Part shown: positions 1-5,620 of the stretch, piece after piece
How positions within the stretch are numbered: position 1 is the first letter of the stretch
Layout: each line of letters opens with the position of its first letter
NCBI GenBank assembly: GCA_963661055.1
Contig: CAVLAC010000029.1
Coordinates: 1-19,115 of the forward strand
Source: UBA1067 sp963661055
Lineage (GTDB): Bacteria; Verrucomicrobiota; Kiritimatiellia; RFP12; UBA1067
Reading direction: 5' to 3'
Length of the DNA stretch: 19,115 bases
Made by a program: the position numbers and the translations under genes
The notes under the pieces: generated by a model
The model's input: the letters and a program-made list of their open reading frames with translations, nothing else
Databases searched by the model: none
What the model was told of the DNA's origin: nothing

Positions 1-304
1 CCCCCCGCCGTGCCGCGTTGGCAACTCTGGTCGAGTTCGTCGCGTCGCGCCTCCGCGCTTGAGGGGCGTTCTCGGTCTCGCTACCGTTCGTCGTGCGGGC
101 ACGGTTCGGCGGCTTCATCCGCGAATCCTCGCGCAAATGCTTCGTCGCCGGAATACCGTCTCCTCGCCTTGCGCGGGCTTCGCGGCGCATCCGCCGCCTC
201 GCACCCGCTCGTCTCACTCCGCTCAACACGAGCCCACCCCTCCCGCTCCTCACCTTCCTCTTTCTTTGCTCCGCCCACTTTATAATTTTTATGGTTACTT
301 TTAT
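1..304. other. Non-coding spacer, pyrimidine-rich on + strand
   Basis: I see no convincing gene here. Short open frames exist on both strands, but their translations are low-complexity, rich in Arg, Ser, Ala and Glu, and match nothing I recognise. The + strand has a marked pyrimidine excess between about 200 and 280. A perfect 6-bp hairpin (GCGGCG, loop CATC, CGCCGC) lies at 182-197. The stretch may be decayed coding DNA or intergenic repeat material. Confidence 0.5.
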
Positions 305-331
305 GGCGGGCAAGGGACTGCCCGCCCTACC
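305..331 (+). repeat. REP-like hairpin repeat, copy A1
   Basis: This is a perfect 8-bp stem (GGCGGGCA pairing with TGCCCGCC) around the loop AGGGAC, followed by the tail CTACC. All 27 nt are identical to the copy at 2140-2166. Read on the minus strand, the hairpin is preceded by GGTAG, which resembles the GTAG foot of REP elements. Confidence 0.85.
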
Positions 332-332
332 T

Positions 333-358
333 ATCCGTGTCAATCCGTGAAATCCGTG
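333..358. repeat. Short direct repeat of ATCCGTG
   Basis: ATCCGTG occurs three times, starting at 333, 343 and 352, so the spacing is 10 and 9 nt. A related TTCCGTGG occurs at 461-468. From memory, similar wording recurs in intergenic DNA of several uncultured bacteria. Its function is unknown. Confidence 0.6.
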
Positions 359-495
359 GTGATAATAGAATCAAGCGATTGTAGGCGGCGACGGGTCGGG
401 CAACACCCGCACGAGCCGCCCATCTCTTCTTCCGTGTGCCGCGAAGCGGCTTTGAGTGTGTTCCGTGGTTAAAATCAGAAAGTTGAAAAAGGGGG

Positions 496-524
496 TTGAC
501 ATGCCGCACGGAATATGAGATAAT
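496..524 (+). promoter_or_regulatory. Sigma-70-type promoter P1
   Basis: A perfect -35 box TTGACA (496-501) is separated by 17 nt from the -10 box GATAAT (519-524), which is followed by ATTAGC. The expected start site is near 531, only about three bases before the ATG at 534. I found no other good promoter before the LRR gene at 858. P1 may therefore drive the small ORF or RNA region and read on into the LRR gene. Confidence 0.75.
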
Positions 525-530
525 ATTAGC

Positions 531-663
531 GCAATGGGTATGAAAGAGGAAATGCTTGTGAGGACGCTAGAGACTGTGCGGCGCGGCACTTGCGCGGCAG
601 TTTCTAGAAGGCTCGTAGAACGCGTTCAGACGCGCTCTACAAGCGTTGCACAAAGTTTTAATA
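531..663 (+). ncRNA. Candidate structured RNA or 5' leader with two hairpins
   Basis: Directly downstream of P1, CTAGAGACTGT (567-577) pairs with GGCAGTTTCTAG (596-607) to give an 11-bp stem with two G-T wobbles. GTAGAACGCG (615-624) pairs with CGCGCTCTAC (631-640) around the loop TTCAGA with one mismatch. That second stem extends by GCT (611-613) with AGC (642-644). The hairpins could belong to a small RNA, to the LRR mRNA leader, or to further intergenic repeats. No U-rich terminator follows; the C tract comes next. Confidence 0.3.
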
Positions 664-686
664 CCCCCCCCCCCCTCGCTGAATAA
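534..686 (+). CDS. Possible 50-residue small protein, leaderless; alternatively non-coding leader
   Basis: The ORF begins MGMKEEMLVRTLETVRRG and ends NTPPPLAE before TAA at 684-686. Its ATG lies nine bases after the -10 box of P1, so it could be translated from a leaderless transcript, like the ATPase at 2389. It matches no family I know. Against a protein: the same DNA forms two strong hairpins (567-607 and 611-644), and the last codons are supplied by a 12-C homopolymer. With one C fewer the frame would stay open until a TGA at 859-861, overlapping the LRR start codon. Whether it is coding is uncertain. Confidence 0.25.
   Translation: MGMKEEMLVRTLETVRRGTCAAVSRRLVERVQTRSTSVAQSFNTPPPLAE
664..675. 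repeat. Homopolymeric C tract, 12 bases
   Basis: Twelve consecutive Cs lie between P1 and the LRR gene. Such tracts slip during replication and also during sequencing and assembly, so the exact length may be variable or wrong. Confidence 0.9.
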
Positions 687-719
687 AGCCCTAGGAAGGC
701 TTAGAATAAGGCAATATAC

Positions 720-746
720 GGGGCGCAGAGGACTGCGCCCCCTACC
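720..746 (+). repeat. REP-like hairpin repeat, copy B
   Basis: An 8-bp perfect stem (GGGGCGCA with TGCGCCCC) surrounds the loop GAGGAC, followed by CTACC. The architecture and length match copy A, but the stem sequence differs with both arms changed in step. It forms an inverted pair with copy C 30 nt downstream. Confidence 0.8.
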
Positions 747-776
747 AAGCCCATACCAACCCCACAGCGCAACGCT

Positions 777-803
777 GGTAGGGGGCGGAGTCCCTTCCGC
801 CCC
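777..803 (-). repeat. REP-like hairpin repeat, copy C (inverted)
   Basis: On the + strand this reads GGTAG, then GGGGCGGA, GTCCCT and TCCGCCCC. On the minus strand it is an 8-bp perfect stem with loop AGGGAC and tail CTACC. A small hairpin (CAGCG, CAA, CGCTG at 765-777) lies between copies B and C, so the pair resembles a BIME-type inverted REP pair. Confidence 0.8.
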
Positions 804-857
804 GCGTACCCAACCCTTATTTTCACAACTAAACAAGGAAAGTAAATGGAGGCAATT

Positions 858-2033
858 ATGAAAAAGACAATGATAAAGCAACTCATAGGCGTCGTGTGTA
901 TCGGACTTGCCTTCTCGGCATCCGCCACCGAGTGGACATATACAAAATCTGGGACTGATAATGTAATTACTAATGGACAGTGGACGCTCAAGGTGACTAA
1001 TCTCGACAAGGAGGCGGGGGTGTTTACTTTGACAGATGTTGGCAGTTGGACGGATCCTGGAGATAGTTCAAGCGGTGTTCTTGACTTGCGGAGTCCGCTC
1101 ATACTTAAGGAAGGGGATACTGAGACGACTGAGATTAAGTCAATCAAAATCAGTAAAGGAGTGTTTGCAAATTGGAAGAAAACTGACTACGACAAGGTTC
1201 TTGAATTCTATTGCGACATTATTAGTGATTTGTTAGATGGAAACACTTTCAAGCAGAATGCGAAGATCACCAAGGTTGAGGTCGGCGGTTCTGCCGAAAC
1301 GATGGCTACATATTTCCTCTATAGTTGCTCGGCACTGCAAACGGCAAAGTTCAACTTCCCTAACCTGCGCAAAATTGAAAGTAGTTTCTTAACTGCCTGC
1401 AAGAATCCCATCGACATAACGACGATTCTTAAACCAGCTGTCACGAATATTGCAGGCTATGCGTTTCAGGGCACATTCTGGCGCGGTGATATTGCTCTCA
1501 CAAATGTGATGGCGTTGGGTGAGGGTACATTCAAGACTGCTCCGATAACGAATGTGTATCTCGCAGGAACGATTACCTCCTTGCCGAAAGATGTCTTCAG
1601 AGGTGATAGCGGCGGCACAATTACGAATGTTGTCCTTGATTTGCCGAAGCTTACTAGTATTCATCGCGAGCAATGGTACGCTGCATTCTATAATCAGACG
1701 AAGATTCGCCGCGTAGAGTTGGTTCAGGCACTTGCGGATATGGGGCTTGTCACGAATATCGTTAATTATGCCAACAACAGCACTATTGGAGCGCTCCGTA
1801 TCTATGTCTCAAAGAAGCAATGGGAACCGAGCAAGGAGCAGAAATATGACGCATCGTCGAATCCGACAGGCTTCTTCTCTGCAATTACGGACAAAGAAAA
1901 GGCAGAACTTGACGCGGAAACGCAAAAGAAGGTAATTGGTGTATTGGTCTGTGACGGCACGCCCAAGGGCATCTTCGTGCATAAGGCTTCGAAGTACGAT
2001 AAGCCCACAGGCTTTGCCATCAGCATTAGGTAA
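858..2033 (+). CDS. Secreted BspA-like leucine-rich repeat protein
   Basis: The protein has 391 residues. I choose the ATG at 858 because GGAGG (848-852) sits five bases before it and because MKKTMIKQ followed by a hydrophobic stretch ending ASA-TE makes a good signal peptide. The in-frame ATG at 846 would contain that ribosome site. The middle (about residues 130-280) has irregular LRR_5/BspA-type repeats of the form T-N-I-x-x-x-A-F and L-T-x-V, such as TNIAGYAFQG and LPKDVFRG. Extracellular members of this family often mediate adhesion or binding, but no ligand can be inferred here. I see no LPXTG, lipobox or obvious C-terminal anchor; the chain ends GFAISIR. The gene is more A/T-rich than the housekeeping genes and is flanked by repeats, which fits an accessory gene. 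Confidence 0.75.
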   Translation: MKKTMIKQLIGVVCIGLAFSASATEWTYTKSGTDNVITNGQWTLKVTNLDKEAGVFTLTDVGSWTDPGDSSSGVLDLRSPLILKEGDTETTEIKSIKISKGVFANWKKTDYDKVLEFYCDIISDLLDGNTFKQNAKITKVEVGGSAETMATYFLYSCSALQTAKFNFPNLRKIESSFLTACKNPIDITTILKPAVTNIAGYAFQGTFWRGDIALTNVMALGEGTFKTAPITNVYLAGTITSLPKDVFRGDSGGTITNVVLDLPKLTSIHREQWYAAFYNQTKIRRVELVQALADMGLVTNIVNYANNSTIGALRIYVSKKQWEPSKEQKYDASSNPTGFFSAITDKEKAELDAETQKKVIGVLVCDGTPKGIFVHKASKYDKPTGFAISIR

Positions 2034-2068
2034 GCGAGCACGGAGGCAAAATTCTTAGTTTCCGCAGC

Positions 2069-2095
2069 GGTCGCGCAGGGACGCGCGACCTTACC
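2069..2095 (+). repeat. REP-like hairpin repeat, copy D
   Basis: A perfect 8-bp stem (GGTCGCGC with GCGCGACC) surrounds the loop AGGGAC, with the tail TTACC. The flank ATTTGCTTCGC resembles the ATTCGCTTCGC after copy E. It lies 35 nt after the LRR stop codon. Confidence 0.8.
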
Positions 2096-2139
2096 ATTTG
2101 CTTCGCCCGCTCTAGGATTTTATGTAGTTGCTTTATTAC

Positions 2140-2166
2140 GGCGGGCAAGGGACTGCCCGCCCTACC
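2140..2166 (+). repeat. REP-like hairpin repeat, copy A2
   Basis: This is identical over 27 nt to copy A1 at 305-331 (stem GGCGGGCA/TGCCCGCC, loop AGGGAC, tail CTACC). The flanking DNA is otherwise different. Confidence 0.85.
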
Positions 2167-2207
2167 ATTCACTCATACGCTTAGGTAATTCGTGGAGAAA
2201 TCCATGC

Positions 2208-2233
2208 GGTCGCGCAGGGGCGCGTACCCTACC
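2208..2233 (+). repeat. REP-like hairpin repeat, copy E (degenerate)
   Basis: The left arm GGTCGCGC equals that of copy D and the loop is AGGGGC. The right arm is GCGTACC, one base short and mismatched, followed by CTACC. It looks like a decayed relative of copy D. Confidence 0.65.
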
Positions 2234-2331
2234 ATTCGCTTCGCTCTAAATTGGAAACTTAGGAACTGAAGTGAACTCTCTGCGAACTCTGCGTGAGATA
2301 AAAGGGCGGCGGGAGCAGGGGCGCGCGAGAG

Positions 2332-2368
2332 TTTTACAAAATAGGCTCTTGACGCCGTTTTTGTAAAA
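2332..2368. promoter_or_regulatory. Inverted repeat around the ATPase promoter
   Basis: TTTTACAAAA (2332-2341) and TTTTGTAAAA (2359-2368) form a perfect 10-bp inverted repeat with a 17-nt spacer. The -35 box lies in the spacer and the right arm lies just upstream of the -10 box. This arrangement suits a repressor operator or a DNA-bending site. No cognate regulator can be named. Confidence 0.5.
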
Positions 2369-2378
2369 ATGATATAAT
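2349..2378 (+). promoter_or_regulatory. Sigma-70-type promoter P2 (ATPase)
   Basis: TTGACG (2349-2354) and a perfect TATAAT (2373-2378) are separated by 18 nt, followed by CTTAAG. The expected start site near 2385 leaves at most about four bases before the ATG at 2389. The message should be leaderless or nearly so. Confidence 0.75.
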
Positions 2379-2388
2379 CTTAAGCGTT

Positions 2389-3564
2389 ATGATGATAGAC
2401 AGAGACATTACCAAGTTGTTTAAGCAGGCTGTGGCGACACATCCTGTGGTGACGGTGTTTGGTCCGCGCCAAAGTGGCAAGACGACTTTGGTGCGTCACG
2501 CCTTACCCAAATACAACTATGTTAATCTTGAGAATCCGCGTGAGCGTAAGCTTGCGGAGGATGATCCAGAGGCGTTCTTCGCGATTCATCCCGCTCCGTT
2601 GATAGTAGATGAAGTTCAGCGCGTGCCCGAATTGTTGAGCTGGATACAGGTTCGTGTAGATGAATCGGGGAAGAAGGGCGAATATATCCTAACAGGCTCA
2701 CATCAACCCCTCTTGAAAGAAAAGGTCTCCCAGTCGCTTGCAGGACGCACGGCACTTATTACACTTTTGCCATTCTCCCTTTCCGAATTAGAGGGTGCGG
2801 GCTTGGAGTTTTCTCGGGATGAGATACTTTATCGCGGCTTTTTGCCCCGAATCTACTCAGACGGACTCAACGCGACAACAGCTAATGAAGAATATTACCG
2901 AACTTATGTTGAACGGGATGTCCGTCAGCTTGTGCAAGTTGAGAATCAGACGGCTTTTGAGACATTCGTCCGTTTGCTAGCTGGACGCATTGGGCAAGTT
3001 GTTAATTTCAATGCTCTTTCGGACGATATAGGCGTAGACGCGAAGACACTTAAGAGGTGGATTTCGGTTTTAGAGGCGAGTTATGTTATTATTCGGCTTC
3101 AGCCCTATTACCGAAATCTTGGCAAGCGGCTGGTGAAGTCTCCGAAAGTTTATTTTACGGATGTTGGGCTTGCTTCGTATTTGCTCGGCATAACGGATCC
3201 GTCTCAAATAGCGCGTGATCCGCTTTTTGGTGGGCTTTTTGAGAATATGGTCATTATGGACTTGTATAAGACGCGCTGTAATTTCCAATTGCGGCAAGAC
3301 TTCTACTATATCCGTGACAATAGCGGAATCGAGGTGGATTTGGTGGTCGAGCAGAATAGGAAGTTACATCTTATGGAGATAAAAGGGGCGATGACACCCG
3401 ACCAAGGTGCAGGCAAGAATATGGAAAAGGTTCGCAAATGTGCCGATGAGGTGGCAAGTTGCAATGTCATTTATTCGGGCACGGAGTGGCCGTTAAAGGG
3501 CGGCGGGAAGTTTGTGAATTATGCGTGCGCATCTGAGCTACTTAGAACTATGGCTAAACACTAA
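2389..3564 (+). CDS. AAA-family ATPase with DUF4143 domain
   Basis: The 391-residue protein has the layout of the widespread AAA_14/DUF4143 family, whose cellular role is poorly known. Walker A is GPRQSGKT (residues 25-32), Walker B is LIVDEVQ with D73-E74, and YILTGS (98-103) is a likely sensor-1 strand. The conserved RTYVERDVRQL segment comes before the DUF4143 region. Near the C-terminus D317 followed by E330-I-K332 fits the PD-(D/E)xK nuclease-fold pattern typical of this family. Nuclease activity is not established. The start lies immediately downstream of P2 with no ribosome site visible; the next codon is also ATG. The gene is visibly more A/T-rich than the genes from 3585 onward, consistent with an accessory or transferred gene. 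Confidence 0.88.
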   Translation: MMIDRDITKLFKQAVATHPVVTVFGPRQSGKTTLVRHALPKYNYVNLENPRERKLAEDDPEAFFAIHPAPLIVDEVQRVPELLSWIQVRVDESGKKGEYILTGSHQPLLKEKVSQSLAGRTALITLLPFSLSELEGAGLEFSRDEILYRGFLPRIYSDGLNATTANEEYYRTYVERDVRQLVQVENQTAFETFVRLLAGRIGQVVNFNALSDDIGVDAKTLKRWISVLEASYVIIRLQPYYRNLGKRLVKSPKVYFTDVGLASYLLGITDPSQIARDPLFGGLFENMVIMDLYKTRCNFQLRQDFYYIRDNSGIEVDLVVEQNRKLHLMEIKGAMTPDQGAGKNMEKVRKCADEVASCNVIYSGTEWPLKGGGKFVNYACASELLRTMAKH

Positions 3565-3584
3565 TTGAATAATAAGGAGAATCT

Positions 3585-5486
3585 ATGGTTAGTTTACTTA
3601 TCGCGGCACTTTTGGTGTCTTCCCCTGATGGGAAAATCGCGGCAAACTTTGATGTGAAAGGGGCTACGCCTTTCGCGGATGTGACTTACGAGGGGCGTCC
3701 TGTCGGACGGCTCACGGCGGGTCCCAAGGGCCTGAAGGGCGGGCTTCAAGTGAAGTCCTCATCCACGAATGAGCATCGCGGCAGTTGGAAGCCGATTTGG
3801 GGCTTCAAGGCTGAATATCCCGAGTCCTATAACGAGGCACGGATTGCCCTTGGGCGGCGCGGCGAAGAGCACGCGGTACTCACGGTTATTTTGCGTGTCG
3901 CCGATGAAGGTGTAGCGGTTCGTTACCTGAAGCCGATGGAGACCTATTCGCTCGATGAGATTGCGGCGGAAATTACGGGCATCCAGCCTCCCGAGGGCAC
4001 CGTCGCTTGGGCGATTCAAGGGACGGAAGCGACCTATCCTGCCGAGCCAATTCCTGTTGCGGAGCTTGCGCGTAGTGAGAAGTGGCGGATGCCGCTTACG
4101 ATGTGCACACCCGACGGACTCTACCTCAGTATGTTTGAGGCGGCGACAGAAAAGTGGCCGCGTTCCTTCTTGAAGGCAAATGGGAAGGGCGGTTTTACGA
4201 GTGTCTTTGTGCACGGAACAAAACTTGGGCGCGAATATGAGGCGCTTTCCCCGTGGCGGGCGGTTTTGATTGCCCCAACGGCGGGCGGGCTTATCGAGCG
4301 CGCCTATTTTGTGGAAGCGTTGAATCCGCCGTGCGCCGTGCCTGACGCGGCTTCGTGGGTGAAGCCGGGGCTCGCTACTTGCGACTTTGGATTACTTCAA
4401 AACGCGGCACTTCTTAAGGATGCGCAAGTTGCCAACAGCGCGGCAGGCATCTGCTATTTGCAGATTGACTGGGGTTGGTATGGAACTGAAAGACCGTGGA
4501 CGGATGCCGAGAGGGACTTCTTCCGTACCCAGCGTCCCGATATTGCTAATGACACCGATTGGGTGACGAATTCCTATGCGAACCCGTTCCGTCCTGCCGT
4601 GGGGTATGTTCCGTACCATCCGACTTGGACGCGCTTTAAGGATTACGGACGCAAAGATGTATCGCTCGACATCCCTGCCTTGGCGCGTGACTTGAAGGAG
4701 AAGGGGATGGGGCTTTGCCTCTACTTGCAGGGGCTTGTTCTTGAGGCGGCGGATATTGAAGAGCTCTTTGCCCTCTATGAAAGTTGGGGTGTCGCGGGAT
4801 TGAAGCCAGGCTTTGTCTCGTATGGTTCGCAGGATGCGACGGAAGCCTTGCGCAAACTCGCGGCGACGGCGGCGAAGCACCATCTCTGGCTCGACATTCA
4901 CGATGAGCAGATTCCCGATGGCTTTGAGCGCACATGGCCGAATGTGATGATAACGGAAGGCGGTGGCGGCGAGGAAGGCGGACACCCCGTCCGTCAGGAT
5001 TGTGCCTTGCCGTTCGCGCGGTGCTTGGCAGGTCCCTTTGACTATACGCCGCGTGTCTTTGAGAAAGACCGCACTGCCGCGCATTTTGCCGCGATGCTCC
5101 TCGTGTATCCAGGTCCGACGGCGGTTGTCCGCTGGCCGCACGGCAAGTCGGTTGCCGAGGCTGTCGAGGGGGCGCACGGGGTTTTCGACTTCGTGAAGGC
5201 GCTCCCGATGAACTATGAGGATACGGTCGTCCCCGTTGGCGAAATCGCGAAGAAAATCGTCGTTGCGCGGCGAAAAGAGACGACTTGGTATGTCGCGGGA
5301 CTCTGTGGCGAGAAGGCGGCAAGTGCCGCGTTTACCCTTGATTTCTTGGACGATGGGGTAGAATATTCGCTAGATTTGTGGCAGGACAACGCGGCGAAAG
5401 TGACGCGGAAAGTGCGTAAAGGCGACTCCTTTAGCATCGAAATGGTGGCTGGCGGAGGCTTCGCGGGCATCCTGAGGCGGCAATAA
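3585..5486 (+). CDS. Glycoside hydrolase family 97 (alpha-glucosidase/alpha-galactosidase type)
   Basis: The protein has 633 residues. AAGGAG (3574-3579) lies five bases before the ATG, and an in-frame stop just upstream excludes a longer form. The N-terminal part (about 14-240) has the GH97_N pattern SPDGKIAANFDV. The barrel follows, with QIDWGWYG, GLKPGF (405-410), a segment LDIHDEQIPDG (436-446) and RTWPN. The C-terminal part contains VVARRKETTWYVAGL, also typical of GH97. Retaining members carry a nucleophile Asp near the GLKPGF position. Its apparent absence suggests an inverting SusB-like enzyme, but the usual His-Glu looks like H439-D440-E441. The N-terminus MVSLLIAALLVSS is hydrophobic but lacks Lys or Arg, so export is likely but not certain. 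It follows the ATPase by 20 nt and may share promoter P2. Confidence 0.85.
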   Translation: MVSLLIAALLVSSPDGKIAANFDVKGATPFADVTYEGRPVGRLTAGPKGLKGGLQVKSSSTNEHRGSWKPIWGFKAEYPESYNEARIALGRRGEEHAVLTVILRVADEGVAVRYLKPMETYSLDEIAAEITGIQPPEGTVAWAIQGTEATYPAEPIPVAELARSEKWRMPLTMCTPDGLYLSMFEAATEKWPRSFLKANGKGGFTSVFVHGTKLGREYEALSPWRAVLIAPTAGGLIERAYFVEALNPPCAVPDAASWVKPGLATCDFGLLQNAALLKDAQVANSAAGICYLQIDWGWYGTERPWTDAERDFFRTQRPDIANDTDWVTNSYANPFRPAVGYVPYHPTWTRFKDYGRKDVSLDIPALARDLKEKGMGLCLYLQGLVLEAADIEELFALYESWGVAGLKPGFVSYGSQDATEALRKLAATAAKHHLWLDIHDEQIPDGFERTWPNVMITEGGGGEEGGHPVRQDCALPFARCLAGPFDYTPRVFEKDRTAAHFAAMLLVYPGPTAVVRWPHGKSVAEAVEGAHGVFDFVKALPMNYEDTVVPVGEIAKKIVVARRKETTWYVAGLCGEKAASAAFTLDFLDDGVEYSLDLWQDNAAKVTRKVRKGDSFSIEMVAGGGFAGILRRQ

Positions 5487-5489
5487 TAA

Positions 5490-5533
5490 ATTTTGCCTTC
5501 TTGAGGTTTACTATTGACCTCGGAGGGCAAAAT
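5490..5533. terminator. Long hairpin between GH97 and nusA, overlapping the promoter
   Basis: ATTTTGCC (5490-5497) pairs with GGCAAAAT (5526-5533), and GAGGT (5503-5507) pairs with ACCTC (5517-5521). The bases between pair mostly as T-A, C-G and G-T, giving a nearly continuous stem of about 17 bp with a 9-nt loop. The TTGACC -35 box of P3 (5514-5519) begins in the loop and runs into the right arm. It may terminate GH97 transcription or act as an operator. There is no U-tract on the + side, so intrinsic termination is uncertain. Confidence 0.45.
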
Positions 5534-5543
5534 GTGATACAAT
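5514..5543 (+). promoter_or_regulatory. Sigma-70-type promoter P3 (nusA operon)
   Basis: TTGACC (5514-5519) and TACAAT (5538-5543) are separated by 18 nt and followed by ATTAGC, the same discriminator as P1. The expected start is near 5550, leaving a leader of about 70 nt that contains a small hairpin (CGATC, AGGA, GATCG at 5559-5572). Confidence 0.75.
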
Positions 5544-5620
5544 ATTAGCAACTTTCGGCGATCAGGAGATCGGTCCGAGGGGTGTTCTTTGGTTTTTGAA
5601 AGCAGTAAGGAGCGAAAAAG

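Larger units (their letters stand above)
2034..2388. other. Repeat-rich spacer between LRR and ATPase genes
   Basis: This stretch holds three hairpin repeats (2069-2095, 2140-2166, 2208-2233), a short direct repeat of ACTCTCTGCG/ACTCTGCG near 2275-2293, and an operator-like inverted repeat with a promoter at its end. A possible degraded further repeat (GGGAGC, AGGGGC, GCGCGAG) lies near 2311-2329. I find no gene. No hairpin is followed by a U-tract, so I cannot name a terminator for the LRR gene. Confidence 0.6.

Noticed and set aside
81..278. 65-residue minus-strand frame rich in Glu, Arg and Ala
   Set aside because: It looks like a translation of purine-rich intergenic DNA. There is no promoter, ribosome site or recognisable fold.
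10..472. Open frames on the + strand in the first 470 bases
   Set aside because: Their translations are low-complexity Arg/Ser/Ala-rich, they overlap each other, and the longer one crosses a hairpin repeat and the ATCCGTG repeats. No ribosome site or family match was seen.
846..857. Upstream ATG as start of the LRR protein
   Set aside because: The strong GGAGG ribosome site lies inside that extension and points to the ATG at 858, which also gives a standard signal peptide.
646..861. 71-residue + frame ending at the LRR start codon, taken as a gene by itself
   Set aside because: It runs through the C tract and two hairpin repeats and has no ribosome site. It is of interest only as a possible slipped extension of the upstream ORF.
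2069..2095. Intrinsic terminator of the LRR gene
   Set aside because: The hairpin is strong but no U-tract follows, and the same element occurs at sites not after genes.
305..2233. CRISPR array formed by the short repeats
   Set aside because: The repeats are internally palindromic, irregularly spaced, in both orientations, and have no uniform spacers or nearby cas genes.
2389..3564. Part of a restriction, toxin-antitoxin or phage-defence system
   Set aside because: There is a nuclease-like D-ExK pattern, but DUF4143 ATPases are common as single genes and no defence partner lies nearby; the neighbours are an LRR protein and a glycosidase.
4392..5322. Long minus-strand frames opposite the GH97 gene
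   Set aside because: They are shadows of a well-supported gene with Arg-rich, motif-free translations.
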